Notes under the pieces: model-generated
Database searches by the model: none
Seen by the model: the letters and a program-made list of their open reading frames with translations, nothing else
Told to the model about the DNA's origin: nothing
Shown here: positions 25,101-40,100 of the stretch, one piece after another
How the letters are laid out: every line of letters begins with the position of its first letter
Position numbering within the stretch: the stretch's first letter is position 1
Program-made: the position numbers and the translations under genes
From: Diploscapter coronatus
Lineage: Eukaryota > Nematoda > Chromadorea > Rhabditida > Rhabditidae
Length of the DNA: 64,000 nt
Reading direction: 5' to 3'
Assembly: GCA_964036155.1 (NCBI GenBank)
Contig: OZ038422.1
Location: 10,005,201-10,069,200 of the forward strand

Positions 25101-28100
25101 ATGATCTCTGTAAAATTTGAAACTTGACGTTAGTGTACAGATTAATATAAGCTTCCTGTCGAATCATAATTCATCTTCCAATTCATTGGTAATGATGTGT
25201 TTTGGGCGCTTCAGTTTGGTGGATTTGTCCTGTGCTTGTTGACAGTTTCTCGAAGATATCAAAATATCTACCACCAACTTTATGATACAATTGTGTTGCG
25301 ATTAAGAAGGGGATTGAAAATGAGACGTTGTCAAATATTTTTACCTCTCGCTCCACACAACACTCATGGACACACACACAGGCAAAAATCGAGAAAAAAT
25401 AGAGAATAAAAGGAAAAAATAGCGTGACAAACGAAGAGGTCCGAAGAAGCAAACTGAGAAGAGAAATTCCAGAGGCACCCATTCGCTTTGGCATTCGAGA
25501 AAAACAACAAAAGTCAACAGAAAAAATCAAAATGAGATGATTTTTTCAGAGACAAATGATTTTGAGCCAAATTTACTTCATGCTCATAAAATTCAGGATT
25601 TATCTTTCAATTAAATTTCTGAATCCCCTAATTCTACCCATCTTTTTATATCGAATTTTCTATCGATAAAACTATTGTGCATGAAGCATCGTCAAAATTT
25701 CAATAAACATTTCCCATATCGCGCGTTTATCGAGCGCTTCTAACAAAGAAAACACAAAATGTTTACGTGAATGTCGGAAAATTTTTGACAAAGAAATGAA
25801 ATATCGAATACACTTTGCAGAGCACACACGAATTTATGCAGAAAAATAAAATGAAAATGGAAAAAACTAACCTTCCAGCCAGCAGAGCTATTTGAGTCGC
25901 CCTTGTCACGGAAATATGGCACGTTTTGGACCATCCACTCGTAAACTAAAATGATAAATCAATTTCTCAGAGTTTTTTATTTCGAAACCGAAATCGAAAG
26001 TTTTAATGTTCAAAATGACCGAAACTTTCGGCTTTCGAAACCAAAGCCGAAAATTTCGTTCTGCCCTGATCATCATATTCTACAATACTACTCTATTTTA
26101 CACGTCACGATTTCATGAAAACTCAACTACTATCTCATTTATCCTCACCTTGAGATAAGGTTAGTCGCTTTTCGGGACTCTGCATGATAGCTTGAGTGAT
26201 GAGATCAGCGTAACTCAAATTTCCCCAAGCGTTTCTAAAATGGCCATTTTTGTGCGATAAAGTTGGATGAATCCGTTTTGCCCATACCTTCTTGTAGTGG
26301 ACTTCTTCGTCGTGGCTCCGTCGAGTTCGTTCAACGTTCCATTGCTTCCGTTGCCTCCAGATCCCATTGTCGGGGAGTTCATGCTGAAATTCTCAATGAT
26401 CGCTATCCTGGGACTTTAAGGATATTGTCGATCGTTTCACTTAGTTCCATAAATTGTGTTTCGTTCGAAAATTTATGGAGAAGATTTCGAAATAGTTTTG
26501 ATTCGAATTGATACTTCGTCTTGTTACACATAGAGAATTTGCTCTTTTAAGTTTTTTTCCATAGATTTCATCGAATTTTGAAAGCTAGGCTTACTCTGGA
26601 GAGAAAGTGTTTCCTCCATCGGGACTGTGAAGAAGTCCAGTTGACGCTGCCGAGCTGGCACCCAGTCTACCCAGATGCTCGTTGCTGTCGTAGAGGGTAA
26701 AGCTGGAATATTTAGGATATGAATGAGGGTGTTGCATCGACTTAGTCGGTCAATCCTAGACTTGCTACACAACCGTAAAGTGCGTGTGCATCCGAATCAA
26801 ATGCCAGGCATATCACATATCCGTAATCTTTATCCACACATCAATGGAATTGCAGCAGCACTTTTTGCCTATCTTTGAGCTAAGCGATCTCTCCTACATA
26901 TTCGATGTAAGTGGTGCGACGATAAGAAGATAAGATATGGCGTAAGACATTGTGGCTTAGGCCCTAGACGAGGCAGAGCTTATCCCCCACGCTCCGCGGA
27001 TTAATCCCGAGGATTTTTGCAGGTTTTTGTCAATACTTCTGGCTTCTTTATTTGATGCAGCAGAAACTCAAAAGAAGGAGATAAGCCCATGTAAGAAAAC
27101 TTTATTCTAATATCAATCTTATCAACCAGAATTTCCCATATTTCCTTTCTTCATTGAACTAATACGTTCTCTATCCAGCGATAAATCTATTTGCACATTT
27201 TAGGATTACATTAGCTTTCATTTTATAAGGCTAAAGAAAGCGTGCGGACGTCTCCCCCAGGCACTTTTCTCGTCTCGAGTGAAAAGGATAGACTTTTACC
27301 TAGATTCATTTCCTCTTACGCAAATGACAGATTTGATATGAAAGACGCAATCTTCCGAAGAAATTTCCGGTTTGGCATCCAGAAATAAACCTTGCCAGTT
27401 TTTCTAACAGCACGTAACGAGTTCAGAATTTTGAAGATAGAAATTGAAAAAGTCGAAAATTTCCGGACGTCTGCATTATTTTAGATTCATCTACAAAAAC
27501 TATTATCATCAAAAATTAAAGTCGCCATATTTTTTCTCGATACGAGGTGCTGAGGGCGATAATATCCGATATCCGAGCGTCCACAAGGTGTTATCGCAAT
27601 AAGCAAAATGTATGCAAGAAAATTGTACTTGTGCGATACGAATAAAACAGATAGGTTCTAAGGCTTTCTAGTTGCTGCTGCTGCAAAAATGGATATGTCC
27701 TTGCAGAGTCACGTGAATTTTGTGTGAAATTGAAGGAAAAAACGAATTAACTTATGAAGTTACGAATTTCATGGTCGAATAAAGGTGGGACTTTTCAATG
27801 AAGGAAACCTTACTCATGCTCCTCCTCAGGAATTTGCTCATGAATGAGAGGACTGGTCTGAGCATTGATGTCCAAATTGGGTCTTCTCAGCGGCCACGTA
27901 TTGCATCTGTCTCTCGGCATCGGCCCCAAATCACCGTCGAGAGAGTCCTCGTTGATCATCCCTGGAGGTCCGACCGATCCGATCGGCTGCATCGTCGGCA
28001 CAAATGATCCGGCATCGGCTCCAAGTCTGCCGACCGACGAAGTAGTCGAGCTGGCTCCTGACTGAGATCCCGAAGGACCGACAGCTGTCACGGAAGCAAG

Positions 28101-31100
28101 TGGGGGGTTTCCCGAAATCATTGGGTTATTCATCAAAACGGCTCCGCTTGAATTGAGCATCGAGAAATCGTTGTCTGTAAGAGACGAAAGTTTTTTTTCC
28201 TCTTTTCACACCTGAATGAAATTCTGTACCTGAAGGTGAATTTTGGTATCCGCCGTAGTTGTCCAGGTTTGTGTAGACTTGTTGTGGCACTGGACAGCCT
28301 GCGCTAGCGATTTGTTGCTGGTGTTGAGGAGCTCCGGCGTTGGCCCGATATGGGGGTGAGAAGGTTGTCGTCGCCGTGGTTTGGTAGTTGGAGCTCTGCA
28401 CCGATGGTGCGTTCGTCGGATAGTAGTTTGAATACGACGTTTGTGGTGGGGCTCGAAAGCCGTTGACCTGCTGAATGGAAGTCGGCGGTATTTCAGAAGT
28501 CTGGACAACACCCGCTGAAGAATGCGACGGGTAAACGAGTGAAGTCGCCAGTTGGACAGTTGATCAGAGTATGCGAGTAGAGAATTCGGAGTTTCAGTTA
28601 GCCTGAAAATGTACTCGAGTGAGACATGGAGTCTTGGCAACGAAGCGACGAAAGACGATTGACGATTGACGTAACGAATTGAAATTGCTCTCGAATTATA
28701 TGACGGCAATTGAAGGAAGCAAAAGGCAACGTGGGTGAAAATAGCAGGAAAGTTTCTTGAAGTCACAGAATATCAATTCAGGAAGGAGATTTGATGATAA
28801 CTGGAGAAAGAAGATAAAGCTAAAAATACGAATTGTACTTGTTGATAACAAACTAAAAAGAAATGAATATTATTGAGGAGTTTAGAAATTATATTCGATC
28901 GGTCAGAATAATGTGCATATATACGTCGCGAAAATGTAGAAAGTACAAATTTCATTCCGCTAATCACGAGAATATTAACGGATTACCGTGTTTCAATGAA
29001 TTCAAGAGATCTTTAGCGAGGATCTATTTTCGATACTAAGAAATAGAGGTGCAAAACTGATAGAATTACTTAATTCGACTAAAAATTCATATCGCTTCAC
29101 TAAATTCTATAATCCCTCCACTTTCAAAATGAAATTCTCATGATCACGCATTGAAACTTCCGGGATTGAGTTCACGACTTCCTATTAAACCAGTTTCGAA
29201 ACTAGAGATTTTATCGCTGTGAGAATTTGAAATTGTAAGTGATATACCGCGGACTTATTCAAAAGATCTCCCACAAATCGTCGGTCATTTTCACACGTCT
29301 GTGCATCGAAAATTCGTACGGAGAAACACGGAGACGAGATGTAATTTTGCAGACGATATTTCAGAAATCAGGACTCTTTGGTTGTTTGAAATTCATTAGT
29401 TGTCGCAAAAGACTGTTCAAGATATGGCTTCGCACTAGTTGATTTTAGGGGAATGAGCTAAAATTATACGATAAGAATGTGGAGCAGCTGAGTAAAATGG
29501 AAATTTGATCGATCGAATTGAATAAAAGACGAGAAATTTTGCAAGGCGAATATAATTCTAACCGACAAAAGCCTCTCTTCTCAATATGCTTTCAAACGGT
29601 TTTCGATATTGCTCCGATAAGCGCTTATCAGCGGATGGGAATCGCCAAAGAGCACGAAATTAAAGAATGAAAAAGTTTGATGATAAAATTGACAGGAAAA
29701 CTGGACAAAGACGCGCATGAAACAATGAAAAATACTGTGTTGATTTCATTAGCAAGACTTTAAACAAAAATAGACATGCAGAGGTGAAAATGATATTTCA
29801 GGTATTAGATTTTGAAATATCGTTAGCTTCGTCACATTATTATTCGAAAATCTCTCCCTAATGAATTGATGAATGAACTATTCGGCTCAATGAGCTGGAA
29901 TGATGAACTTTCGGAAATGAGAAATGAAAATTCATCTTTTGTCTGGGCACAGTTCAAAATTTTGCAAGATTTTGGATAAATTTAGGATTTTGTAGGGTAT
30001 GCAGGGTTGTTTAAATTTGATTCAAAAACTTATTGTAGGCTTCATTTAATCGCATTTCAATTTCAATGAAACAAATTTTATGAAATTAAAAATCTGTCCG
30101 CTTCACTCAGCAAGTTGTGAATAATGGACTCCGACAACGCCTGGCGCTAGACATTTCTCAGAGTTGAATAGTGAAAAAGGACTGAAAGACCAATCAAAGT
30201 ACGCTAGATTCACTCCGTGTCAAACGCCCCTGAAACGCGGCCATAGAATTCCTAATGCCTAAGGTTTTCCGCATACATCAACTAAGAACTTAGAAAATCA
30301 AAGTGAAAGCGCAAACCTTCTACAATTCGAACGTTTGGAGAACGGAATTAGAGAGAAAGTCGGAAGAAGTAGAACACCTTTGCTTTAAATACCTGTACTC
30401 TTGAATTTTGGATAAAAATGATACGTGGAAAGACGTGAAATTCAAAGAATTATAAGTTTGGATGAAAAGCATGACATGAAGCGAGATAATTAGATAACGC
30501 CCACCAAAATGTCTTTCTAGATCGATTCGCATGTAGTTCATGAAAAACCCAAGTGACTAATGAAATGAAGAAAGTTCGGGGTTGAGAAGCGCGACGTGAA
30601 AAGGACACGTACACAGCAGCAACAGAAGCAAGAAACAGCAGCGAGAAAAATGAGCGTCAATGAAATGAAAGGAGATGGGAGCGAGGAGCGGAGGAGAAAG
30701 AAATGGAATGGGATAGGCACCGACGGTTACAGCTGAGCGGCGAGGCTCGATCAAAGAACGCGGGCACTTTTATGGGAACTCTCGCTCTCTCTGGATCCTT
30801 TTCCATGTTGCAACTCAAACTACTGAACATTGAGCCTTGATATTGAACTCGGCCGAACAACTTTATGCGGAAAGGTTGAGGAAATTATTCCACGTTCTTC
30901 TGCTATGAAGATGAGAATCAAATTGGAATTGCCATTAGATGGTGATAGGCACGAGTTGATACAAAAATCGTGAATTTTAGAACAACGGAAATTATCACGG
31001 CAAAAATGTGCCATATTCTTTGCTTCGAAATGTTGAGAATCCAAAATTTGGGAACGAAACCTAGGAAAAATGAATCAATGAGGGAACTTAGAGGATTTTC

Positions 31101-34100
31101 TCACTAGATCTCATCCCAATTTTATTTTTCTTGTCTCATTTTTTCATCTTGGAATTTCGTTTCAGTGATCACGTAAACAATTTGAAACTTCGCCAAAATC
31201 GCGACGGTGAAGAAAATCGGAAAACTCGTTGAAATTTGCAATGGTAAAAATCGACAAGACTAAAATAGAAATTCTGACATGTATCAGGAAAAACAAGAAA
31301 AAGTCATAAATTATGGAAGACGGACTAGAATTGGCTGATCGTGAATGAATTCTAATCAGAAATTGATATAGAATGAATTAAATACTTCCTAAAAATAAGT
31401 CATAGATTGTAGAAATCGATAGGCGGCGTTCAACCGGTGGTGCCAGCAGTTCTAATTCATCGCATACACTCAAAAGGTGAACTTATGAAGAAGCACTGAT
31501 GGACCTCTGACTGCTGATAGCGAATTTGCCTCGGAGGAGGTCAGTTAGATAAGGCTATTTGTCTGCATACTAGACCGATGACGGATCATTGTATGACGGC
31601 TACAAAATGGAGTCCCGAAAGAAAAAATTCGCGACGAGGGGAAAAATGAATTTATGACAGCCAGTAATCGAGTTTGGTCGACTGAAACCGAACTCACAGG
31701 AAAATTTATCGATTTTTTGTTTGGAGAAAATCAAAGATCGCATGACAACTTGAATTGAAACTCTACACTAAAAGGCGCGAATCACTATCACTCGACTATG
31801 CGCAATGCAAATGAGCTGAGCAATTGACGTCATGAATAGAGTCGAGGAAGTTGCATACTCTCATTAGGTGTGAAGAGCTAGACACTGACTTAACGTAAAA
31901 TTATGTAATTTGATGAATTCATGGGAATTTTTTGTTGGGTACATTGATAAAAAATTCAAGCATGTATGATGATGTTTCAAACATTAGTAATTTCATTAAA
32001 TTTTAAGGAACTCCTCTGATACTCTGATAGAAGGTGTGATTAAATTGTATAAAAACTGATAAGCTGATGAAATGACGCGCAATTACGGATATGTCCCACT
32101 TTTCTCGGCTCAATGAGATGCCGCCTTTGAGGGATGGAGATTTGCGCGTAACGAAGGACAGAAAAAGGGCACAGCCTGGGGCTATGACGCTGAAAACTGA
32201 GGAATATATCGTGAGAATTAAGGAGGGTGTCGACGAAGAAATATTGCGGAAACGCGAGAATGCGGCAGAGAAAAAAGACTGAGCTCCGCAAACCAAGGCA
32301 CAATTTTCTTTTTATCTCCTCCTTCTCCTATTCTAACACTACCTTGTAGACTTTTTTCTTTGCTCATCTCAAATTCTCGGCCTATTTCGTCAAATTTTCT
32401 CGCCTTTGATGCATTTCTCAAGTAAGCAACCATAGCAACACTCTGCAGAAGAAGGAAGGCGATGAACTAACGGCGTAATCAAACAAAAATACGAGATTTC
32501 AGCCGTTTTTGCAATTAACGAATTAATTTTCACGCGACAATGAAACAGAAATACGAGGTAAGCTGATAATCGACTCATGACTAGATCTTTCTACTGTTTT
32601 CTTGAAGTTTCAAGATAAAAGATAAGTTATTTTTATCGAAAGATAAAGGGAAACGACTGCACTATTCAAGGCGCTAAATGCGGATAAAGCTATTCTCCCA
32701 CTTGGTAGAAATCTAGAACTATCTTAAAAAAGAGAATCCTCTAAAAGAGCAATTCATGTCTTCAAAATTGGTATACGCTCTAGAAGCTTAGTAGAACTAA
32801 ATTTAGAAGAATCACATTTACAGAGTTCATCGCAATTAAGATAACTTAGGAGGGTTATTTCTGAATATCCCGAGTATTTATGAAAAAGATTAGCTAAGAA
32901 TCCAAGTCCCAGAAAATCAACGAGTTGTGTTCAAACTAAGATGGTCGACTAACTCTCACAAATAACTAATGCAATTTTTCGAGTTTTGGTCATAAAAATG
33001 TGAAATTCGAGTACGGCCTCAAATTTCCACACGGCTGATGGCAAAATCAGACATGTCTTTGTGGGATTAGAAGATGGGAAATAGAATAGGAAAAAGAAGG
33101 AGAGCCTTGCTCCTCAGCCCTTCGTTTTAGCAGGACGGTTTCGGTCCGGCCGAGCAAACAACTTATCAGAAAGTGTCTGCTGTTGTTGTTCTATTCTTCT
33201 CCGTCTTTCTCGTATTTGAAATTTAGTTTCACTGCTGAAAAAATCGCTTCTTTTTGCAGATAGGCGTGTGTGTGTGTGTATCGAGGAGATATCATGAAAT
33301 TGCGGGAGTCGCAAAAGTAGCAAAATTCGATTTCTGGTCAACAAACATCGATTGATAGAGGGCAAAACTCTCACAATAAGTTGAATGACAAGATAAATCG
33401 GAGAGAAAAAGAGAAATTAGAAACTGAAAATAGATAGCGCCAGATTTTTCGTTTTTGCAACAAACAACTTCTACGTGTAGTTCATAGACTTTCTAGGGCG
33501 ATAAGAAAATCTCGCTAGCCGTAAAGAATATAGTGGGAAAGAAGTTTGCGATAGTTTTTGCCGGAGTTCATGAAAATTTCTGCAGCCTCCTGGCTTTGTT
33601 TATAGCGATTTCTGAACATCTCAAAGTTCGAAGTGAACAAATTCAGACAGACAAATTAAAAAGTGGGCTCGTCGTGAATTTTTAGAACGACGTGATCTAC
33701 GATATAAGAAAATTCGAACGTAGTTTCAAATCTCAATGATCTAACAAACAAACAAAACTGATCGCTCTATCAAGTGATTTGATTCCTATTGAGCTTCAAA
33801 ACAATTATTGGGTGGTAATAACGTGTAACCGCAATTTCTAAAAACGTCCTGCAAAAATAATTGCAATTCGTTTGCATTCTAGTCGTCATTTGAAATTTTA
33901 GACACACGAATAAGACAATTCTAACGAAGAAAGCAAATGTGTGCACTCAGTTTTTTGCAATTGCAGACAATAATTCTCGATGACTGTAAACATTCCCATA
34001 TTCTTCGCTCTGTTGATGCAAAATGAGTACAGACTGTTTACGACTTACAATCCTGGAGGCCCATGATAAAATTCAATTTAAAATAATGAGATTTTGAAAG

Positions 34101-37100
34101 TGTTGCGAGTAATCTGAAAATAGTGATCTTTTCAGCAAAAATTCCCTATTAAAAGTCCATGCGTGATAATGAAACTACTTTTCCAAAATACAGAGCAATA
34201 AAAAATGCAACGTTTCAAAAATCACGAAAATCGTGAAAGCCACGAAACTTTTTAATTGATGGCAAAACAGTCTGTAAATATTTATGGATCTCGTAAAACT
34301 GAATCGACGCTTCACTTTTCGCTTGCCGATCTGTCCTTTTACAGTCACGCAACTTTTCGCCCCCAAGCAACAAAAAACACTGTTTGATCAGCCGAATTTC
34401 CTATTTGGCATTGGAAAATTTTCGAGATCGCACGATTTTCCACTAATTCGAGAATCTTCATCAAAAATTTCGAGAATCAAATTGAATTTTGGACCAATTG
34501 TTTGTAGAAGTTACGTTATCACGAAAAATTCGTATGCTTTTGTGATTTATCAAGAGGTTTCGTTTTTCGATTTATTTTGACCATCCACTTTTTCCAAAGG
34601 TTTCGTCGAAGGTTCACGTGAATTCTAGCAAATTTCAAATGGACAGAGAAGGGGTATTTCACGATTTTCACATTCGAATCCCTCCAGGTTTTTTCGGTCG
34701 GTTTCATAGCATTTTTCTCCATTCTTCCCGTTTTTTCCCCTCTCGTATTTACTCACTCTCTCGGTCAGACACCCGCGTGACAAGGAGCAGTGCGCGCTGC
34801 CTGCAACTTCTGCGTCTGAAACTCTGCTACTCTCATTTCTCTGGGACTCTGACTATTTCTCACGCCATCTACCTCTCTATCACCCTCCCGAATTCCAATA
34901 TTCCCTCGTTGATTCCCTAATTCTTTTCCATCGTATTTCTGCCAGAGATCACTCTAGAAAACGCGAGGCAATGCGCTATGCGAGGAGAGGTCAGAGAGCG
35001 AGAGGAATTCAATGGAGCTAAAAAAAGCACTTCCAGGAGATAAATAGGCACAAACGTGAAAATGGGCGGGGCATAATTGCGAAACATAGCAAAAATCGCC
35101 GGCAACGCGCGCTCAATTCGCCAATTAATCGAGTCGCATGACTCTAAAATTAGATTTAGTCAGATAGTTCCCTTGAAAACCGAAAGTCCTTTTGAAACGA
35201 CCCTCGATGGTATTACATCATATCAAAACACCGTTGAAACTGTCTGGACCGGCGCTGAGTTTCAAAATATCCTAAATATTCCAACATTGTTCCTAGCAAT
35301 TTCCGTTAGCCTTTAAATTTCAAAAAGATGAGTCTGGTATTTTGATGACATGATAAAATTATCACAAAAGAATGGTTATTTGGCCTTGACATCAGATTTT
35401 CAAATTTCCATGAAATTTCTTTGCAGTGGTTGTTTTTTTAATGAGCTTGTCAAGGTACAATGGAAGTTAGAAAGTGATATGAGTTATAAGTGATCGGTAG
35501 GAAGAATGAAACAGGCAAAGAAATAAAATCACGCGCTCCCCGAATCGGAAAGACCTCCCCCTCACGTTGGCCCTGTAATAATCTTTGGAAAAATGCCAAC
35601 CAGTTCGATTTCATAACCATGATAAAATGTAATATTCTGCAGTTTTTGCAAAAAAATTATTTTCGATCCAGAAATATAATGGTTTTGACCATAATTGGTA
35701 CAATACCATTTGAAATTTAGGCTAAATGGCTTGTAAAATTTCATGGATTATTTGTTGTAGTTGAGTTAGTCAAAATATCTGTCCATAATTAAAGGCTGCA
35801 AGTATTTTTTTTTCAAATTTGAGTATTTTCGCTCTCTGTCCATAGTAAACATTCTAGAAAGACAACATTATAACGCAATTTATGCCAAGACGAACGAAAG
35901 GCATTTGCAGAGAAAAAAAACAAAAATCTGCGATATTTCAAAAATGATAAGAATTTCAATATTCCAATGACATTAGATGAGGAAATTGAATTTATCTCGA
36001 CAAGTTTCTTGAGGATAACAAATCCTGAATCATCCAGAGTCACATGTTTCGGATTCTCACAGACACTTACTATTTCCAATTTTATGCTATCAAAAACCAA
36101 GCGGGTATTTTTGAATTCCGTAGCTTGCAATGCCTCTTCCCATATTTCCCATTAGAGCTGATTAAGTCAAACTCACGAGACTTGGCCGATATTCTATAAA
36201 AGGCTCGTGCATGTGAAAGAGCTCACATGCGAGGGTGTTAGTGAATATCTTAACGTTAAAATCTTCCGCCCGCGCAAAATAGGATCTTTTTCACGATGAT
36301 TTTCTCATATTTATATTATCTTGTTCTTCTATATCCCTTGAAACTTCTATCTTTTCCGCACTCATTAAATTATCTCGGACCTGCAAACGATTGCTGCACG
36401 CAATTGTCTGCAGAGTATTGCAGAAAAGTGCCGAGACAGGAAAATTTGCAATTCCACTTTCTATCGTAGACGAAAATAGCTAGAATAGCTCTCCCTACAT
36501 AATGATTAATAATCGCGCAAAGAACTGCATTAATAAATGTGTATAGTTTGCAAAAAATGAACATGAATGGGGGTGTCTGATGAAAATTGGATGAAACTTT
36601 GGATGAATTTAGCAGTAATCAAAAAATGAAATGCTTAGAAACATACATTTATTCTAACCTCATTGCCTCATAAATATTCCCTAACTCTAAATCTGACCAA
36701 ATTGCACTAGATTCAAATTTTTTGAATATCTTGAACAAATCTACTCAGTGATATTTCGTATAAAGGCTAATTTTACCGTACTCTCATAATATAATCTACG
36801 TACACTCGCAAAAGTGCAAACTTAATGAAAAAAAAACTGTATGCACAATCGTGGAAAAGTGCGCTGCTTGGGTTTTGCTCGATCGAAAAATGATGTGAGT
36901 ACAACTCCACTATTGCACCACGTCGTATCGCACCAAAAAATTGGCCCTTAGTCCAGGGAAATGTTGTTGGTTTTTTGCAGTTTTGGCCCGAGAGCAAACC
37001 GGGTCAAATAGGTGTTCGCAAAATGCAGTGCATTCTACCGTTGCAAAGTTTCGGGCTAAAGATTGCAAAATGTTGAAATTTCTTTAAGGTTTGCAAGTTC

Positions 37101-40100
37101 TTCATTATTTTTTCCCCTAAAATTATGTAGAGATTGAAACGAATGATACATTAAAAATCGTCGATCAAGAAAATATTTACCTACAAATGAAAAGAAGAAC
37201 ATGAAGGAAATCTACTTTTTAGAAGCTCGCCTTATACTTGATTATCTGACTTTCATTCTGTAGGACTAATAATTTTATGTCTAAAGTAAATGTAGCGCGA
37301 TTTTTTTCAGCAAAAAGTGTTGCCTTCAGCGCTAAGGAAGGGCACATCTCGTGTAATTCAATTTCGCGCTAATTAACCACAGCTCTGCATTTGGAGCGAA
37401 GCAGAAATCGAGACGACCCTGCAATTGCAGGAGTTTCTGATCGGATCAGCAAGATTTATAAAGATCAAGGGAACAGGATGTGAATTTACGGGATTTTTCG
37501 AAAATATTGACGATGAATTGAAATTCTGAATATTTCTAGAAAATTGTAATTGATGCTGCATGATTTTGGAAAGAAAATAAATTACATAGAGTGATGTTGA
37601 TTTAGCATAAGATGTTGGAAATAGACCATAAATTCTCGTAACTTCTAGAGAATTACAGCAAGTTGAAACACTATTTGAGCGATAAAAATCGATAAATTTT
37701 GTCGGTCGCTATCAATTAGGCGATGATAAGTCTTCGTCGTTGCGACTGTCTGTCTAAAAGTGCAAGTGGTCTTCTTAGGCTGGGAAAAACTTGCAATTAG
37801 AAAAATCGATAAAATTGAAAAGGTGTGAGACAGAAATGATGTAAGGGGAAGGGGAGTGAATGGAGAATGACAGAGGAAAAGGAAAGAAGAAACCGAAATG
37901 CGCCTTCCTTCTGTCTCCTTTCCGCCTATCTTTCTATTCTTTCTATCTTTATCTAGCTTTTATCTATTCCACTGTCTGACTTTCATATATTCGTCCATTT
38001 TTTCCTATATCTATCTCAAAAATCGTCCTCCCTAATGCATTCGAAATATATCGTCCTGATAAGATGATATGAAACGGCCTTGAAACATCATGAAGATAAA
38101 TGATGAAATGATAGCCTTTCTAAAAATATTAATTAATTTAATTAGACAATAATTAGATCATGTCTGATACGCGATCTTTAAACCAATAAAGGGCATTTAT
38201 ATGGTCTTTAGACTTTTGACGTCAAAATGTGAGGTATCATTAAATCGACTTGATATGCACATGCGCGTAACATCGTAAAGTGCTCACTTCATAAAATAGG
38301 CGGCTCAAAAGCTGAGCTAATCTAAAAACAGAGAAACTCGTAAAATCTGAATATCCGATAATAAAGCATAGAGAATAAACCATATTCGATAGGCACAGCA
38401 TATTTGAGACAAACATATTTTAAAAACGCCAGCAAAAGACCAATCTATCTAAATCTAACACGAGACTTGAAAAGTCGGCAATAAATCCTCGCAAAATCTA
38501 TGATAAAACCAATGATTAAGCCTTCAAACCAGTGAATGTAGCGATTTTTGTGAATCAGAGACCAGCTAATACGAAACGAGAGAACACCCGCTTTTTAAGA
38601 CCATAATTTTAAGAGGTTCTACTGATCGCAGGAGCAATTATACAATTTGCGAAAATAGAAACTTTTACGGAAATAACTCGAGAAAATGCATAGAATTATA
38701 CAAAAATGCTTTAATTTTTCATGAAACGTTTACGAAATTTTCAAGGAAATTAGCTTTTTACTAGTCTTTTCGCTAACATATTACACACAGACGAAAACCT
38801 CACGCGAGAAAACGTGAAAATCGGGTCGAAAATTTGCGCGCGATATGTTTCTTCTCCCCTCGCCCCGTCTATCATTCAAGTTTTGCAGCCTCTATCGCTT
38901 TCCCCTACTATTTCTCAGAAATCTTCATCTCTTCCTTTTCTTATCACCTTATATCTCTCGTTAGCTTCTACTTAAACTTGAGAAAATCCGCAGTCTCCGC
39001 AAATATCGATCGTTAGAGATTAGAAAACTCTAAGAAAAATCATCGCAATTCGAGATTTGAGCTGATAAATGTCCGAGTCTCTAGCCTGTCACATGCTGAA
39101 GAATGGAAAAAGAAGGAGAGTCTAAAAAGTGCAAAGAATTTTATATTCAGAATTTTGAAGTTGAATTATCGTCCTTTAAAAATTTTCGTACTTCCTATAA
39201 CTTCTTGATCTTAGCAAAAATTACTAAATTTGAAAGTCCAAATTACCAAATTTTAATTGATTTTCCTAATCACTGGTCGCCTAACTGTCATCTTATCAAA
39301 GAATCAAATTTGACAGGAAAAATGCAGACAAAGAAACCTCAGCAGAATCGAGAAGAATGTCAATTATCATCAAGAGTGGGTTGTAAAATGACCATGTAAA
39401 GTCAATCGAAAGCCGATAAATTCAAAATAAAATCAAATTTCTGAGATAAAGTAGAGATAGAAATAAACTAAAATTTAATAATTTTGCAAATCGTAAGTTC
39501 AGAAAATGTGGGAAAATATCCAAAAGCGCAATATTTCTTTCGCATTTTTTTCAATTTCATGAGAAATCTATACCACGCGATAAAAATGAATGAATGGCAC
39601 ATTGCGGAAATTAAAAATTTCGTCGAATTTCAGAAATTTTCGGAGGGGAATGATGAATCTCTTCGGGGGAAAATTGTGAAGCCTTAATATAAATTTGGTT
39701 CATTTCGCAGGACGGGCGCAACTTTTTGCCAATCGCTCTAGACGAGAGTGGGAGAAAGATAGGAGGAAAATGTGAGCGCTGTGAAAAGGGAGGGGAGCCG
39801 AAACTTTGTCGATGCAGAGACGGGAAAAAAACGTGGCAATCGAAGGAAATTTAGAGAAGCAGAAACGGAGGAATAGTGTTGGAAAGAGTTAGAAGTGAAA
39901 GAAATAGTGCAGACGAAAAGAAACTTCCCTCGTCAAATAAACTCCCCTTCTCTCTCATGAGGTAAAAGAACGCGCGCAGCAGCAGCAGCGAGAAAGCGAA
40001 AAAATGAAACCCGCTCGAAAGAAATCGACGACGACGAAAAACGGTCCCTCTGTTTCTTTCGCACAGCAATATTTCTCCGTAGTTCGTATTGATTCGGCTG

